A DNA stretch of 64,000 bases from Gemmatimonadota bacterium (GTDB lineage: Bacteria > Gemmatimonadota > Gemmatimonadetes > Longimicrobiales > Gaopeijiaceae), in assembly GCA_041390125.1 (NCBI GenBank), contig JAWKQN010000007.1:248001-312000 (forward strand), read 5' to 3'. Of the stretch, positions 16,055 to 25,169 are shown piece by piece. The notes under the pieces were generated by a model that searched no databases, had not been told where the DNA came from, and was given only the letters and a program-made list of their open reading frames with translations. Made by a program: the position numbers and the translations under genes. Every line of letters begins with the position of its first letter. Position 1 is the first letter of the stretch.

Positions 16055-17823
16055 ACGTGGCCCTCGCCGGCTGGCGCGGGCTCGGAGGCGCTCCATCCGT
16101 CCGCCGCCAGCGTCCGGCGCAGCGTGAGCGGGCCCGAGGCGGCGGTCTCCGCGGGCAGGGACGTGACCTGCTCGACCTCGGAGGGATGGAAGAAGCCCGC
16201 CGACGCGAACGAGAACGCGCGCTCGGTCAGCGCGGCGCTGCGCACGCGGAAGCGGCCGGTGGGCAGGTCGAGCCGGTCCTCCACGAAGATCTGCCTGCAG
16301 GAGGCGTCGATGGTCCGCACGGTGTTCGCGAGCGGTGCGCCGGCGCTGACGGCCCGGCCGCGCAGCGCGTCGAGCACCCAGCGCCGCAGTCGAGCCGGAA
16401 CGGCCAGGTTCCACGTCTTGAACAGCACCACCTTGACCGGGGAGACCGTGATGGGGCGCAGGCGCATGAGCGGCGCCTCGACGGTGGCGCGGCTGATGTC
16501 CAGGTGGGCCGCCCGCGCGGGCTGCAGGGCCTGGGTGGTGTGGACCGTTCCATCGTCCGACGTGACGAACAGGCCGCTGTCCTGGAAGCTGGGGCCGTCA
16601 TGGAAGTCGCAGCGCAGCACGCCACCCTTCCGCAGGTTGGCCACGAGGTGGTACCACTCGGTGGCCCGCGACCACAGACCGGCTTCCGGGAAGAAGCGGT
16701 CGTGCATCCGGGTGCAGGGAAGGCGCAGGTCGGACACGGCCCGCGGCGCCGCGTCCGCCGCGGCTTGCAGGAAGAACCCGGAGAGATAGCACAGGTAGCG
16801 ATCGTCCAGCCGTGCCAGGACGGACCGTTCGGGGTGCTCGGCCAGCGAACGCAGCAGCAGCGTGGACAGCTCACGGGAGGGGGCGTGGTCCGGAGCCAGC
16901 AGCTCGAGCCCGTGTGGGATCAGGTACTCCGTGTTGCGGCTGCCGTGCACGCCGCCGGCGGTTCCGTCCCGGTGCACGAAGTACTGCAGGAACTCCACGA
17001 GACGCACGGCCATGGCCCCGGCGTCCTCCCACCCGGTCCGTCTCCACACCCGCGCCAGGTAGTCCACCGTGAGGCTGCTGTAGCCGATGTCGGCACCACC
17101 GTATTCGTTGAACCAGCCCTCGGTGCTCTGCGCCTCCGCGAGCGTGTCGATGGCCTGGCGCGCCACCGCTTCGTAGCGGGCCTCGCCCGTCAGGCGCGCC
17201 GTGTTCAGCGCTGCGCCGGCCGCGCCCGCCACCTGGTTGCAGGCCAGCTCCTCCTGCGTGGCGCCCAGCCAGTCGACCGCGCGCCGTGCAGCTTGCGTCA
17301 CCGCGGTGACCACGTCGGGAGCCAACCGGTCGCGCAGCAGCAGCGCGGCCTCCGTGGAGCAGTAGGTGCTGAACGCGGTGGCGGCGTACGAGTCCTGTCC
17401 GCGGTAGACCTCGTCGAAGCAGCCGGACGGTCGCTGGATCCGCGTCCAGTACAGGAGCACGGCTTCGATCCAGCGCAGCAACTGGGGTGAGCCCGCCCAG
17501 GGATTCCAGTCGCGCTCGAGCGCGTACGCGCCCGCCAGCGTCAGCACGACCTCCTGCAACTGGCTGTTCGGGATGTCCTCGATGCGGTAGTGCCAGAAGT
17601 TGCGGCAGCAGCATCCGTAGGTGGGCGAGGCGGGGTTGCGGTCGATCTGCGACAGCATGCGCGGCAGGTGCGCGAGCACGGCGCGGCCGTAGATCGCGCC
17701 GGGGTCGGTCTCCAGCAGCGCCTGCGTGCTCGGCTGGAGGACGAGCGGCGGCGGCCCTTCCGTGCTGGAGCGGCTGCTTCCGTCCGCGACCGGCAGACCC
17801 GTCAGCGCATCCACGTCAGACAC
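16051..17823 (-). CDS. Uncharacterised alpha/alpha-toroid-like protein of the polysaccharide cluster
   Basis: 590-aa protein, no signal peptide. The N-terminal two thirds look like an (alpha/alpha) toroid, with repeated helix pairs such as QRPSGCFDEVYRG and STEGWFNEYGGADIGYSS, the latter resembling loops in glycoside hydrolases and lyases. The C-terminal third is beta-rich. Heparinase II/III-like enzymes occupy this position in comparable EPS loci, but I cannot find their conserved catalytic His/Tyr context, so I do not assign that activity. Three adjacent cysteines (YGCCCRN, ~70) are odd. Its start overlaps the bi-domain oxidoreductase stop by 8 bases and its stop overlaps the FrhB-like start, so co-translation is likely. 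Confidence 0.7.
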   Translation of the reverse strand: MSDVDALTGLPVADGSSRSSTEGPPPLVLQPSTQALLETDPGAIYGRAVLAHLPRMLSQIDRNPASPTYGCCCRNFWHYRIEDIPNSQLQEVVLTLAGAYALERDWNPWAGSPQLLRWIEAVLLYWTRIQRPSGCFDEVYRGQDSYAATAFSTYCSTEAALLLRDRLAPDVVTAVTQAARRAVDWLGATQEELACNQVAGAAGAALNTARLTGEARYEAVARQAIDTLAEAQSTEGWFNEYGGADIGYSSLTVDYLARVWRRTGWEDAGAMAVRLVEFLQYFVHRDGTAGGVHGSRNTEYLIPHGLELLAPDHAPSRELSTLLLRSLAEHPERSVLARLDDRYLCYLSGFFLQAAADAAPRAVSDLRLPCTRMHDRFFPEAGLWSRATEWYHLVANLRKGGVLRCDFHDGPSFQDSGLFVTSDDGTVHTTQALQPARAAHLDISRATVEAPLMRLRPITVSPVKVVLFKTWNLAVPARLRRWVLDALRGRAVSAGAPLANTVRTIDASCRQIFVEDRLDLPTGRFRVRSAALTERAFSFASAGFFHPSEVEQVTSLPAETAASGPLTLRRTLAADGWSASEPAPAGEGHV

Positions 17824-20068
17824 GCGAGACGGGGTCCTGCACGGGAGAGGAGGGCTCGACGACGGGCGCGGGGGCGCCGGGACGGACGGCCGCGCCCGTC
17901 CGGAGCGATTCCCGCACGGCGAAGACGGTGCGCATGCTGGCGACGGCGGCCGGCCAATCGAACGTGAGCGGACCGCCGCGCACGGCGGCCACGAAGTCTT
18001 CGAGCTCGCGCTTGCGGCCCTTCTCCGCCTTCAGCAGCGCCCGCCGCTTCTCCTGTACGATCGGTCCCACGATGCGGTGGCCACGGAAGTTGTCCATGGT
18101 CATCACGTGACCGCCGCAGAAGATCTCGGCGCGCTCCTTGGGCACGGTCACCTCGCCGTTGGCCAGATAGCGCACGGTCGCCACCGTACCGTCCGGGAAG
18201 GTCAACAGCGCCACGACGGTGTCGGGGTCGGCGGCACCGGTGGCCGCCGCGCCGGTGGCACGCGCGAACACCTCCGTGGGTTCGGCGCCCACGATGAACT
18301 GCACCAGGTCGATGGAGTGGCACATCTCGCCTACGATGCGGCCCCCGCCGACGGACGGGTCGTGCACCCAGCTGTCGGCCGGCGCCGCGCCCGCGTTGAC
18401 CCGGTAGTCGATCACGGCCGGCGCGCCCACCCGCCGCAGCAGGTCGCGGGCGGCGAGCCCGGCGGGGGAGTAGCGCCGGTTGAGCCCCACCATCACCACG
18501 AGAGGATCGGAGGCGCGGCGGGCCTGCGCGTCGGCCACGGCGCGCTCGACCCGGTCCAGCTCCTCCGGCGTGAGCGCGATCGGCTTCTCCACGAACACGT
18601 GCTTCCCGGCCGCGATGGCCTCCATGAGGATCGGGGCGTGCAGGTCGTGGCGGGTCGCGATCAACACGGCGTCGACGTCCGGAGACGCGACGATGTCGCG
18701 GTAGTCGGAGGTGCAGAAAGCGGCGCCGTTCTTCTCCGCCACGGGGCGGGCGGTGGTGCCGCTGCCGGTGGCGATGGCGGCGATCGTGGCGCCGTCGATC
18801 CCGCGCAGGCGGGGGAGAAGCACGCCCTGGGCGAACTGCCCCGCGCCGATCACCCCGATGCGGGCCGTGCGCTCGCCGCCGGCGCGGCGCGCCGGCGCCG
18901 GCTCGGACAGCACCACGGTGGCCGGCTGCTCCTTGGTGGTGTCGTACTCGAGCAGGATGCCGACGTACGGCTCGTCGCTCCTGGTGAGGAACAGGCCGTA
19001 GGCCTTCTCCGCGTCCTCGATGCCGTAGCGGTGCGTGATGAGCGCCGCCGCGTCCACCTTGCGCGCGCCGACCAGATCCAGGAACGACTCCATGTTCCGG
19101 TTCTCGGTCCAGCGCACATAGCCGATGGGGTAGTCCTGCCCGCGCTCCTCGTAGAAGGCGTCGTAGCGGCCCGGTCCGTAGGAGCGCGCCAGGCGCACCT
19201 CCAGCTCCTTCTTGTAGTACTTCCAGCGCGGCACATCCATGCGGGCGTCGCCCACCACCACCACACGCGCGCGGTCGCGCGCCAGCTCGGCCGACAGCTC
19301 GATGGGATGGTTGCTGGACGTCCCGGCCGTGATGAGGATGGCGTCCGCGCCGCGGCCGCGCGTGAACTGGAGGACGCGCGCGATGACGTCCTCGTCGTTG
19401 CCGGCCAGCACCGCGCCCGCGTCCATGCCGTGCCGGAGCGCCAGGTCCACCTTGTCGGCCTCGAGGTCCAGCCCGAAGACGCGGCACCCGGCCGCGGCGC
19501 AGATCTGGGCCGTCAGCTGGCCCAGCAATCCGAGGCCGATGATCACCACCGATTCGCCGAACGCCACGTCCGCCTGGCGCACACCCTGGACGGAGATGGC
19601 GCCCACGGTGACGAAGGAGGCCTCCTCGAAGGAGACGCCGTCGGGGATGGGGACGGTCAGGTTGCGCGGGACGTACACCACGTCGGCGTGGTTGGCGTAG
19701 CCGTATCCGCCGCAGGCGACCCGCTGCCCGACCTGCAGGTCGGTGACCCGGTCGCCCACTGCCTCGACCACACCGGCGCAGGAATACCCGAGCGGGAGGG
19801 GCGCGCTGACCAGGTTCATGACGGTCTGCGCGGTCTCCAGCAGCCCCTCCTGGCCCGCCCGGTTCAGCACCTTCTTCACCAGGTCCGGCCGGGTCCTGGC
19901 CTTCTGGAGCGGGTTCATGCGCGCCAGCTCGATGGCCGCCTTCTCGGTCCCGGCGCTGATGAGCGAGGCCGCGTTGCGGACCAGCACCCCCCCGTCCTTG
20001 AGCACCGGGGGCGGCACGTCCGACACGCTCAGATCTCCCGTGCGGAAGTTCTGCAGTACGGCCTTCAT
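17816..20068 (-). CDS. Bi-domain oxidoreductase: zinc-type alcohol dehydrogenase fused to Gfo/Idh/MocA
   Basis: 750-aa fusion. Residues ~1-345 form a medium-chain (zinc-binding family) dehydrogenase with a Rossmann loop GLGLLG. Residues ~370-720 form a Gfo/Idh/MocA dehydrogenase beginning IGVIGAGQFAQG and containing the signature EKPIALT, whose Lys is catalytic. Such bi-domain enzymes are a known family in surface-polysaccharide loci, where they probably oxidise and epimerise sugar nucleotides. The ATG at 20068 is preferred because GAGAGG precedes it; an upstream in-frame ATG adds a charged leader with no homology. It heads the second half of the minus-strand cluster after a 145-bp gap, where an internal promoter could lie. 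Confidence 0.9.
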   Translation of the reverse strand: MKAVLQNFRTGDLSVSDVPPPVLKDGGVLVRNAASLISAGTEKAAIELARMNPLQKARTRPDLVKKVLNRAGQEGLLETAQTVMNLVSAPLPLGYSCAGVVEAVGDRVTDLQVGQRVACGGYGYANHADVVYVPRNLTVPIPDGVSFEEASFVTVGAISVQGVRQADVAFGESVVIIGLGLLGQLTAQICAAAGCRVFGLDLEADKVDLALRHGMDAGAVLAGNDEDVIARVLQFTRGRGADAILITAGTSSNHPIELSAELARDRARVVVVGDARMDVPRWKYYKKELEVRLARSYGPGRYDAFYEERGQDYPIGYVRWTENRNMESFLDLVGARKVDAAALITHRYGIEDAEKAYGLFLTRSDEPYVGILLEYDTTKEQPATVVLSEPAPARRAGGERTARIGVIGAGQFAQGVLLPRLRGIDGATIAAIATGSGTTARPVAEKNGAAFCTSDYRDIVASPDVDAVLIATRHDLHAPILMEAIAAGKHVFVEKPIALTPEELDRVERAVADAQARRASDPLVVMVGLNRRYSPAGLAARDLLRRVGAPAVIDYRVNAGAAPADSWVHDPSVGGGRIVGEMCHSIDLVQFIVGAEPTEVFARATGAAATGAADPDTVVALLTFPDGTVATVRYLANGEVTVPKERAEIFCGGHVMTMDNFRGHRIVGPIVQEKRRALLKAEKGRKRELEDFVAAVRGGPLTFDWPAAVASMRTVFAVRESLRTGAAVRPGAPAPVVEPSSPVQDPVSRV

Positions 20069-20213
20069 GATCCTCTCATCTCGGGGGTCCTTCCGTGGCT
20101 CGGGCGTGCACTCCGCTCCCACAATAACCCGGACTGCTGCGCCCGAGCATCACTTCCGGGCGGCCCCGCCGCAGGCGTACGAGCCCCGGTCCCCGGCACC
20201 GGCCGTTCCCGCG

Positions 20214-21056
20214 TCAGGCAGCGCGCTCCGGGAGCAGCTCGGCGGTGGTGACGATCCGGTGTCGGGCGCGCACGCTCGCGAGCATCGAGTCCAACCGGGC
20301 GATCTTGGCGGAGCGACTCAGGAACGAGAGCGTGAACACCTGTTGTAGCAGGCCACGTGCCGCCGGGTCCGGATCGGCGAAGTCGGTGAGGTGGAAGAGC
20401 ATGACCAGCGGGGCCGCGCCCCGCCGCGCCAGACCCAGGCCCGCCCGGAACCAGGGCCGGCCCAGCACCAGCGCATAACTCGGATGCCAGGGCACGGGCA
20501 GGGGCCGGAAAGGCGGCAGCGGGAGCTCGAGCGTCTGCGCGGCCTCCGCCAGCCGGAAGGGCCGGCGCGGGGTTTCGCCCCCCAGCGGGTTGGGCCCTCC
20601 CCCGAACAGGGACGAGTCCCACCCGTAGCCGGCCTCGGTCACCGCCCGCAGGGCGGCGGCGTCCAGGGCGAAGCCGGGAGCCCGGAAGCCGGTGACCGGC
20701 ACACCCAGCGCGTCCTCCAGGGCGCGGCGGCTGTCGGCGATCTCCCGCGCGCGCTCGCCCGCGGGCACCGACGTCAGCTTGCGATGCGTCCACGTGTGCG
20801 AGGCGATCTCGTGTCCCGCGTCCACCGCGGCGCGCAGGAGCGCGCGCTTGGCCGGGTCGTCCAGGTCCTCGGCGATCGCGAACAGCGTCGCCCGCACGCC
20901 CTGCCGCGCGAAGAATGCGAGCGCCGACTCCATGCCGCTCGCGAACAGCCGGTCCGGGCCGGTGCCGTACGACCAGCCGTGCGCGGCGAAGATGGGGCGG
21001 GCCCCGTCCAGGTCCACGTGCAGGACCGCCGGCGGGCGCGGATCGGAGGCGCTCAT
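20214..21056 (-). CDS. Polysaccharide deacetylase (NodB homology)
   Basis: 280-aa carbohydrate esterase family 4 protein. The metal/catalytic Asp motif appears as HVDLDGA (D15, D17), and the metal-binding histidines as SHTWTH (H87, H91). RAPGF near residue 123 is the third family motif. No signal peptide is visible, so it may act on lipid-linked intermediates on the cytoplasmic side. The ATG at 21056 overlaps the FemAB stop (ATGA). In exosortase/PEP-CTERM-type EPS loci, a deacetylase next to FemAB and AsnB is a recurrent trio. That parallel supports a role in trimming N-acetylated sugars, but the substrate is inferred. Confidence 0.88.
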   Translation of the reverse strand: MSASDPRPPAVLHVDLDGARPIFAAHGWSYGTGPDRLFASGMESALAFFARQGVRATLFAIAEDLDDPAKRALLRAAVDAGHEIASHTWTHRKLTSVPAGERAREIADSRRALEDALGVPVTGFRAPGFALDAAALRAVTEAGYGWDSSLFGGGPNPLGGETPRRPFRLAEAAQTLELPLPPFRPLPVPWHPSYALVLGRPWFRAGLGLARRGAAPLVMLFHLTDFADPDPAARGLLQQVFTLSFLSRSAKIARLDSMLASVRARHRIVTTAELLPERAA

Positions 21057-22138
21057 GCGAACCAGCGGTTGAGGAGATGGCCGAGCGGCGGCGTCAGCGC
21101 GCGCGGCAGGCGGCGCCACATGCGCTTGGGCAGCGTGTCCGGGTCGTAGTAGTCCTCGAGCGCGGTCACGGTGCCCTCCAGCGCCACGGTGCAGCGCAGC
21201 ACCGTGTGGGTGCTCGCGCCCCAGCGCTCCTTGAAGCCCACCAGGCCCTGATCGTCCGGAGCGGAGGTGCCGTAGCTGAGCCAATCGATCCCCTCGGCGA
21301 CGCACCAGTCCAGCACGTGTCCGTACAGCGCAGGGAAGACGCCCAGCGACATGGCCGACGGCAGGACCGCGGCGATCTTGTTGACGGCGCGGCTGCCCAG
21401 ACGGAACAGGAGGTAGCCGCCCACGGTGCGGCCCTCGTGCTCGGCCAGGAAGAGCTGGACCTCGCGGCCCGGAAGCAGGCGTCGGTGCGCCTCGCGGTAG
21501 TAGCGCGCCGCATAGGGCGGCGTCCCGAAGGCGTGGAAGGACGTCAGGTACACCTGGTAGTAGGCGTCGAAGTCCGCGGCGGTCGTGCCCGCGCGCACCG
21601 TCACCCCGGCGCGCGCCGCCTTGCGCATCTTGCCCACCTGGTCGCGACCGACGCGCTTCCAGACGCCCTCACCGTCGGAGAGGTCGACCTCCGAGTGGAA
21701 GACGGAGCCGGCCACGTCGAAGCCCGCGCCGCGCAGCGCCGGGGCGTCCTGCAGCAGCCTGAGCTCCACATGGCGGGCCCGCTCGGCGCGGGCGGCGTCG
21801 ACCAGCGCATCGAGCAGCGCCCGCTCCACGTCCGCGTCGTCGGCCAACGGGCCGCCCGAGCCCGCCTCGTAGGGCAGCGAGACCACCTTGGTGCCCAGCA
21901 CGGGGAAGCGGATGCGGAAGGCCGGCAGCACGCCCACGATGCGCTCGCCCCGGCGGGCGCGCAGGAAGACGGGCGCATGCCCGAAGACGTCGGCGATCAG
22001 ATCCCGCCACTGCAGCGTGTGGTAGAGGTTCGCGCTGCCGTGCGCGGAGACGTATGCCTGCCAGTCCGCCTGTGCCGGCGTGGGCGCGTCCCGGTCGAAG
22101 ACGCCCGCCTCGAGCCGATCGACGGTGAGCCCGCTCAC
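21053..22138 (-). CDS. FemAB/GNAT-type peptidyl or aminoacyl transferase-like protein
   Basis: 361-aa protein with two GNAT-like lobes of the FemAB superfamily: an N-terminal lobe with LYHTLQWRDLIADVFGHAP, and a C-terminal lobe containing VGGYLLFRLGSRAVNKIAAVLP and a conserved WLSYGTS segment. It resembles the FemAB-related proteins associated with PEP-CTERM/exosortase and EPS loci, which may transfer amino acids or acyl groups to glycans. It starts at a GTG overlapping the upstream stop (GTGA), which explains why no ATG fits. It is cytoplasmic and part of the tightly coupled trio with the membrane protein and the deacetylase. Confidence 0.85.
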   Translation of the reverse strand: MSGLTVDRLEAGVFDRDAPTPAQADWQAYVSAHGSANLYHTLQWRDLIADVFGHAPVFLRARRGERIVGVLPAFRIRFPVLGTKVVSLPYEAGSGGPLADDADVERALLDALVDAARAERARHVELRLLQDAPALRGAGFDVAGSVFHSEVDLSDGEGVWKRVGRDQVGKMRKAARAGVTVRAGTTAADFDAYYQVYLTSFHAFGTPPYAARYYREAHRRLLPGREVQLFLAEHEGRTVGGYLLFRLGSRAVNKIAAVLPSAMSLGVFPALYGHVLDWCVAEGIDWLSYGTSAPDDQGLVGFKERWGASTHTVLRCTVALEGTVTALEDYYDPDTLPKRMWRRLPRALTPPLGHLLNRWFA

Positions 22139-23154
22139 GTGCGCGCCTCGCGCGTGATGCCGGACAGGCCGCTCGCGTACACCGCGAAGCCGGTCAGGGC
22201 GATCGGGATCATCCCGACCCGCCAGGCCACCATGAGGAACGCCCCCCCGCTCGCGCCGACCAGGTGGAAGAGCCGCTCGAACGCCACCTCCCCCACCCCC
22301 AGCCCGCCCGGGGTGACGGGAATGGCGTTGGCGAGCATGCCCAGCAGGGCGAGCAGACCCACGGTGGCCGCCGGGACGTCGGGCACGACCACCCTGCCCA
22401 GCAGCACGAAGACCCAGACCAGCAGGAGGTGCCCCACCACACACAGCCCCATCGCGCCGAAGATCGCGGAGGGACGCGCGCCGAAGGCCAGGATGGCGTC
22501 GCCCAGGCGGGCCAGGTGGCGGTGCAGGGGAGCGCGCGTGGTGACCCAGGCGTAGAGCCGGGTGGCGCGCAGCCGCTGCGACGTGGAGAGGAGCGCGAGC
22601 CCGGCCAGGGCCACCGTGCCGAAGGCGCTGCCGGCCACGAGGAGCTGCAGCACCGGCTGGCCCGCCACGGTGCCGGGGTCGAGGGCGGCCAGCCCCAGGA
22701 TCACGAGCAGCAGCGTGAACAGCGCCGTGGCCCGGTCGGCGAGGAGCGCGGTCGCCGTCTCGATGAGCCGGCCGCGGTGCTCGCGTCCCACGTAGTAGAG
22801 CTTCATCACGTCGCCGCCCGTGCCCCCCGGGATGGCGTAGTTGAACAGCGAGGCCACCGCCACGACGCCACAGGTCGGGAGGAGGCGGAGGCGGATGCCC
22901 AGCGCGTCCACAAGCACGACCAGCCGCGCCGCCTCCAGCACGTTGCCGAGGAAGGGCAGCGTGAACAGCACCACGAGCACGAACGGGGCGCCCAGGAGAC
23001 GGCCCAGGGCGTCTCCGGCGGCGGCGCCGCTCCGGGACAGCACGAACGCCACCAGCGCGCCGCCCAGCACCACGCGGAGCGCCGCGACCCAGGGGCGGGT
23101 GCGGGGGCGGGGGACGGCCGCCTCGGGGGCGGGCAGGGGATGCGGAGCGTTCAA
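22135..23154 (-). CDS. Lysylphosphatidylglycerol-synthase-type membrane protein (UPF0104)
   Basis: About 339 aa with eight or more transmembrane helices. It belongs to the LPG-synthase transmembrane/UPF0104 family, recognised by FNYAIPGGTGGDVMKLYYV and the late loop NAIPVTPGGLGVGEV. Family members include lipid flippases and the membrane half of MprF; stand-alone versions are frequent in glycan loci. The start is uncertain. No ATG fits; the TTG at 23154 gives a short cytoplasmic N-terminus before the first helix but lacks a good ribosome site, and the open frame continues upstream. It would be the first gene of the polysaccharide cluster. Confidence 0.82.
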   Translation of the reverse strand: MNAPHPLPAPEAAVPRPRTRPWVAALRVVLGGALVAFVLSRSGAAAGDALGRLLGAPFVLVVLFTLPFLGNVLEAARLVVLVDALGIRLRLLPTCGVVAVASLFNYAIPGGTGGDVMKLYYVGREHRGRLIETATALLADRATALFTLLLVILGLAALDPGTVAGQPVLQLLVAGSAFGTVALAGLALLSTSQRLRATRLYAWVTTRAPLHRHLARLGDAILAFGARPSAIFGAMGLCVVGHLLLVWVFVLLGRVVVPDVPAATVGLLALLGMLANAIPVTPGGLGVGEVAFERLFHLVGASGGAFLMVAWRVGMIPIALTGFAVYASGLSGITREART

Positions 23155-23502
23155 GCCGGTGCCGACGCGCGCCGTCGTGCCCGGTGCGCGGCGCGCGCAT
23201 CGGCGCGGCGCGGCCCGATCCTGCCTGTTCGATCCATCCCCGACCTCCGAACCGTCGTCTGCATCCGAATGGCGAAAGCTAGGACGCGCGCGGGACGTCC
23301 AGCCACCGCGGTGTCGCGCGGGACGCCACACCTGTCGGAGGGGCTCGCCAGGGTGGGAGCCCCCGGGTGTGGGGCCGGGCGCGTCCGGGACGCATCCCGC
23401 CCGTCGGGCGGCACGTCCGCGGCGCATGCCGAGGCAAGGGCGGTGCCGGTGTGGCGACGGGGGCCGGCAAGGACACCGGCGGACGACCGGTGGCCGGGGA
23501 GA
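23155..23502. other. Intergenic region upstream of the polysaccharide cluster
   Basis: About 350 bases between the radical SAM gene stop and the presumed start of the UPF0104 gene, both on the minus strand. It probably holds the cluster promoter and leader. I see no convincing gene, hexamer pair or strong hairpin. Open frames run through it on several strands, as expected at this GC content. Confidence 0.45.
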
Positions 23503-24555
23503 TCAGGCGAAGAGCGTCAGCTGCTCGCCGGCGGGGCGTTGGAAGGCGTCGGTCCGCAGCGCGGGCGGGGGCGTCTCCAACCCGGCCTTGCGACGGGAGA
23601 CGCGGAACAGCCGCTCGATGTGCTCGGCCACCGGCCCTTCACCCCGGCCGCGGGTCCCGAAGTCCGCGTCGTAGAGGCGGCCGCCCCGCGTGGAGCGGAT
23701 CCGGTTCAGCACCTTGGCGGCGCGGTCGGGGAACGTCCGCTCCAGCCATTCCCGGAACAGGTCCTTCACCCCCCAGGGCAGCCGGAGGAGCACCCAGCTG
23801 GCGTGTCGGGCCCCGGCCTGGGCGGCCGCCTCCAGGATCGACGGGATCTCGTGCTCGGTCAGGCCCGGGATGACCGGCGCGACCATCACCCCGGCCGGCA
23901 CGCCCGCCTCGGACAGGAGCCGGATCGCGTCCAGACGGCGCTCCGGGGTGCTGGTGCGCGGCTCCATGACCCGCTGGAGCCCGCGGTCCAGCGTGGTGAT
24001 GGACACGAACACCGTGCAGGCGCCGTGGGAGGCGAGCTCGGCGAGCAGGTCCACGTCGCGCGTGACCAGGTGGTTCTTGGTGACGATCACGACCGGATTG
24101 CGGAATTCGGCGAGCACCTCGAGACAGGCCCGGGTGACCCCCCAGCGCCGCTCGCCCGGCTGGTAGGGGTCCGTGACGCCGCTCAGGGCCAGCGGCCGGG
24201 GCACCCAGCGCGGCGAGGAGAGCTCCTCCCGCAGCCGCAGCGCCGCCCCCTCCTTGACCAGGATCCGGGTCTCGAAGTCGAGCCCGGCGGAGAAGCCCAG
24301 GTACTCGTGGGTGGGCCGGGCATAGCAGTAGGCGCAGCCGTGCTCACAGCCGCGGTAGGGGTTCAGGCTGGCATCGAAGCCCAGATCCGGGCTCTGGTTG
24401 CGCGCGATGAGCGTGCGGGACCGGTCGGGGAGCCAGACCGTGGACGTGGACGGCTGGTCGTGCTCCGCCCCCTCGTCGAGCACCGTCTCGTGGCGCTCGA
24501 AGCGGTTGCGCGGGTTGGCGGCGCTGCCGCGTCCGTGGTTGCGGGGGCGGTCCAT
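23503..24555 (-). CDS. PA0069-family radical SAM protein
   Basis: 350-aa radical S-adenosylmethionine protein. The cluster motif CEHGCAYC (C70, C74, C77) is of the CxxxCxxC type. NPYRGCEHGCAYCYARPTHEY is strongly characteristic of the PA0069/SplB-like family often annotated next to DNA repair. The barrel continues with VTKNHLVTRDVDLLAEL and ends with a QLTLF tail. The substrate is unknown. The start at 24555 is chosen because similarity begins soon after; the ribosome site is weak and longer frames upstream lack similarity. It stands alone between the stress protein gene and the polysaccharide cluster. Confidence 0.88.
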   Translation of the reverse strand: MDRPRNHGRGSAANPRNRFERHETVLDEGAEHDQPSTSTVWLPDRSRTLIARNQSPDLGFDASLNPYRGCEHGCAYCYARPTHEYLGFSAGLDFETRILVKEGAALRLREELSSPRWVPRPLALSGVTDPYQPGERRWGVTRACLEVLAEFRNPVVIVTKNHLVTRDVDLLAELASHGACTVFVSITTLDRGLQRVMEPRTSTPERRLDAIRLLSEAGVPAGVMVAPVIPGLTEHEIPSILEAAAQAGARHASWVLLRLPWGVKDLFREWLERTFPDRAAKVLNRIRSTRGGRLYDADFGTRGRGEGPVAEHIERLFRVSRRKAGLETPPPALRTDAFQRPAGEQLTLFA

Positions 24556-24679
24556 GAGGCGGGTGTACCCGCCCAGCGCGGCGATGTTTCGGTTTTTGTT
24601 CGGGCTCCTGCGCACCCGGCGGTCCGGCGCGGCGCCTCCGCGTCCACCCCTGCCCGGGCGGCTCGTTCGGGGGATCCGC

Positions 24680-25147
24680 TCAGCGCGTCGTCGCGCCCCC
24701 GTTGCCCAGGGCCGCCCGTGCGCGGTCGTGGAGCGCGGGGTCCTCCACGTGGAGGGACACCGTGGTGCTCTCCCGCGGGCCGGTCTCCCCGTCGTCCCCC
24801 CAGAAGCCCAGGCCCAGGATGTACCCGAACAGCGTGCCCACCCCGGCCCCGCCCACACCGCCCTTGAGCGCGGCCAGGACGGGGGTGGGGCCGGCCAGGA
24901 AGGCGAGCAGCGGGTCGTCCAGCCCGCCCACGGTGACGACCAGGCCCGCCGCGATGCCCAGCGCGGTCCCCACCAGCCCGGAGATCAAGGCGGCCCGATG
25001 GGCTCCGGTCACCTTCACCAGGGGGGTGGGGGTACCGTCGCGGCTCTCCACCCGGATCGCGGCACGGGGCACGCCGGCCGCCACCAGGCGGTCCACCGCC
25101 CGCTGCGCGTCCGCTTCCGTCCTGAATCCTGCCAGCGGCTCCGTCAC
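24680..25147 (-). CDS. General-stress-protein-17M/YflT-like membrane protein
   Basis: 155-aa protein. The N-terminus GFRTEADAQRAVDRLVAAGVPRAAIRVES matches the heat-induced stress protein YflT (GSP17M-like) domain. Two glycine-rich hydrophobic segments follow (~55-75 and ~85-115), as in the common fusion of this domain with a membrane glycine-zipper-like region. A short cytoplasmic domain closes the protein. GTG is the start, with GAGGAGAGG upstream. The role is unknown beyond association with general stress responses in other bacteria. It lies 22 bases after the NTF2-like gene and may share its transcript. Confidence 0.78.
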   Translation of the reverse strand: MTEPLAGFRTEADAQRAVDRLVAAGVPRAAIRVESRDGTPTPLVKVTGAHRAALISGLVGTALGIAAGLVVTVGGLDDPLLAFLAGPTPVLAALKGGVGGAGVGTLFGYILGLGFWGDDGETGPRESTTVSLHVEDPALHDRARAALGNGGATTR

Positions 25148-25169
25148 GCCCTCTCCTCGGGTCCCTGGT

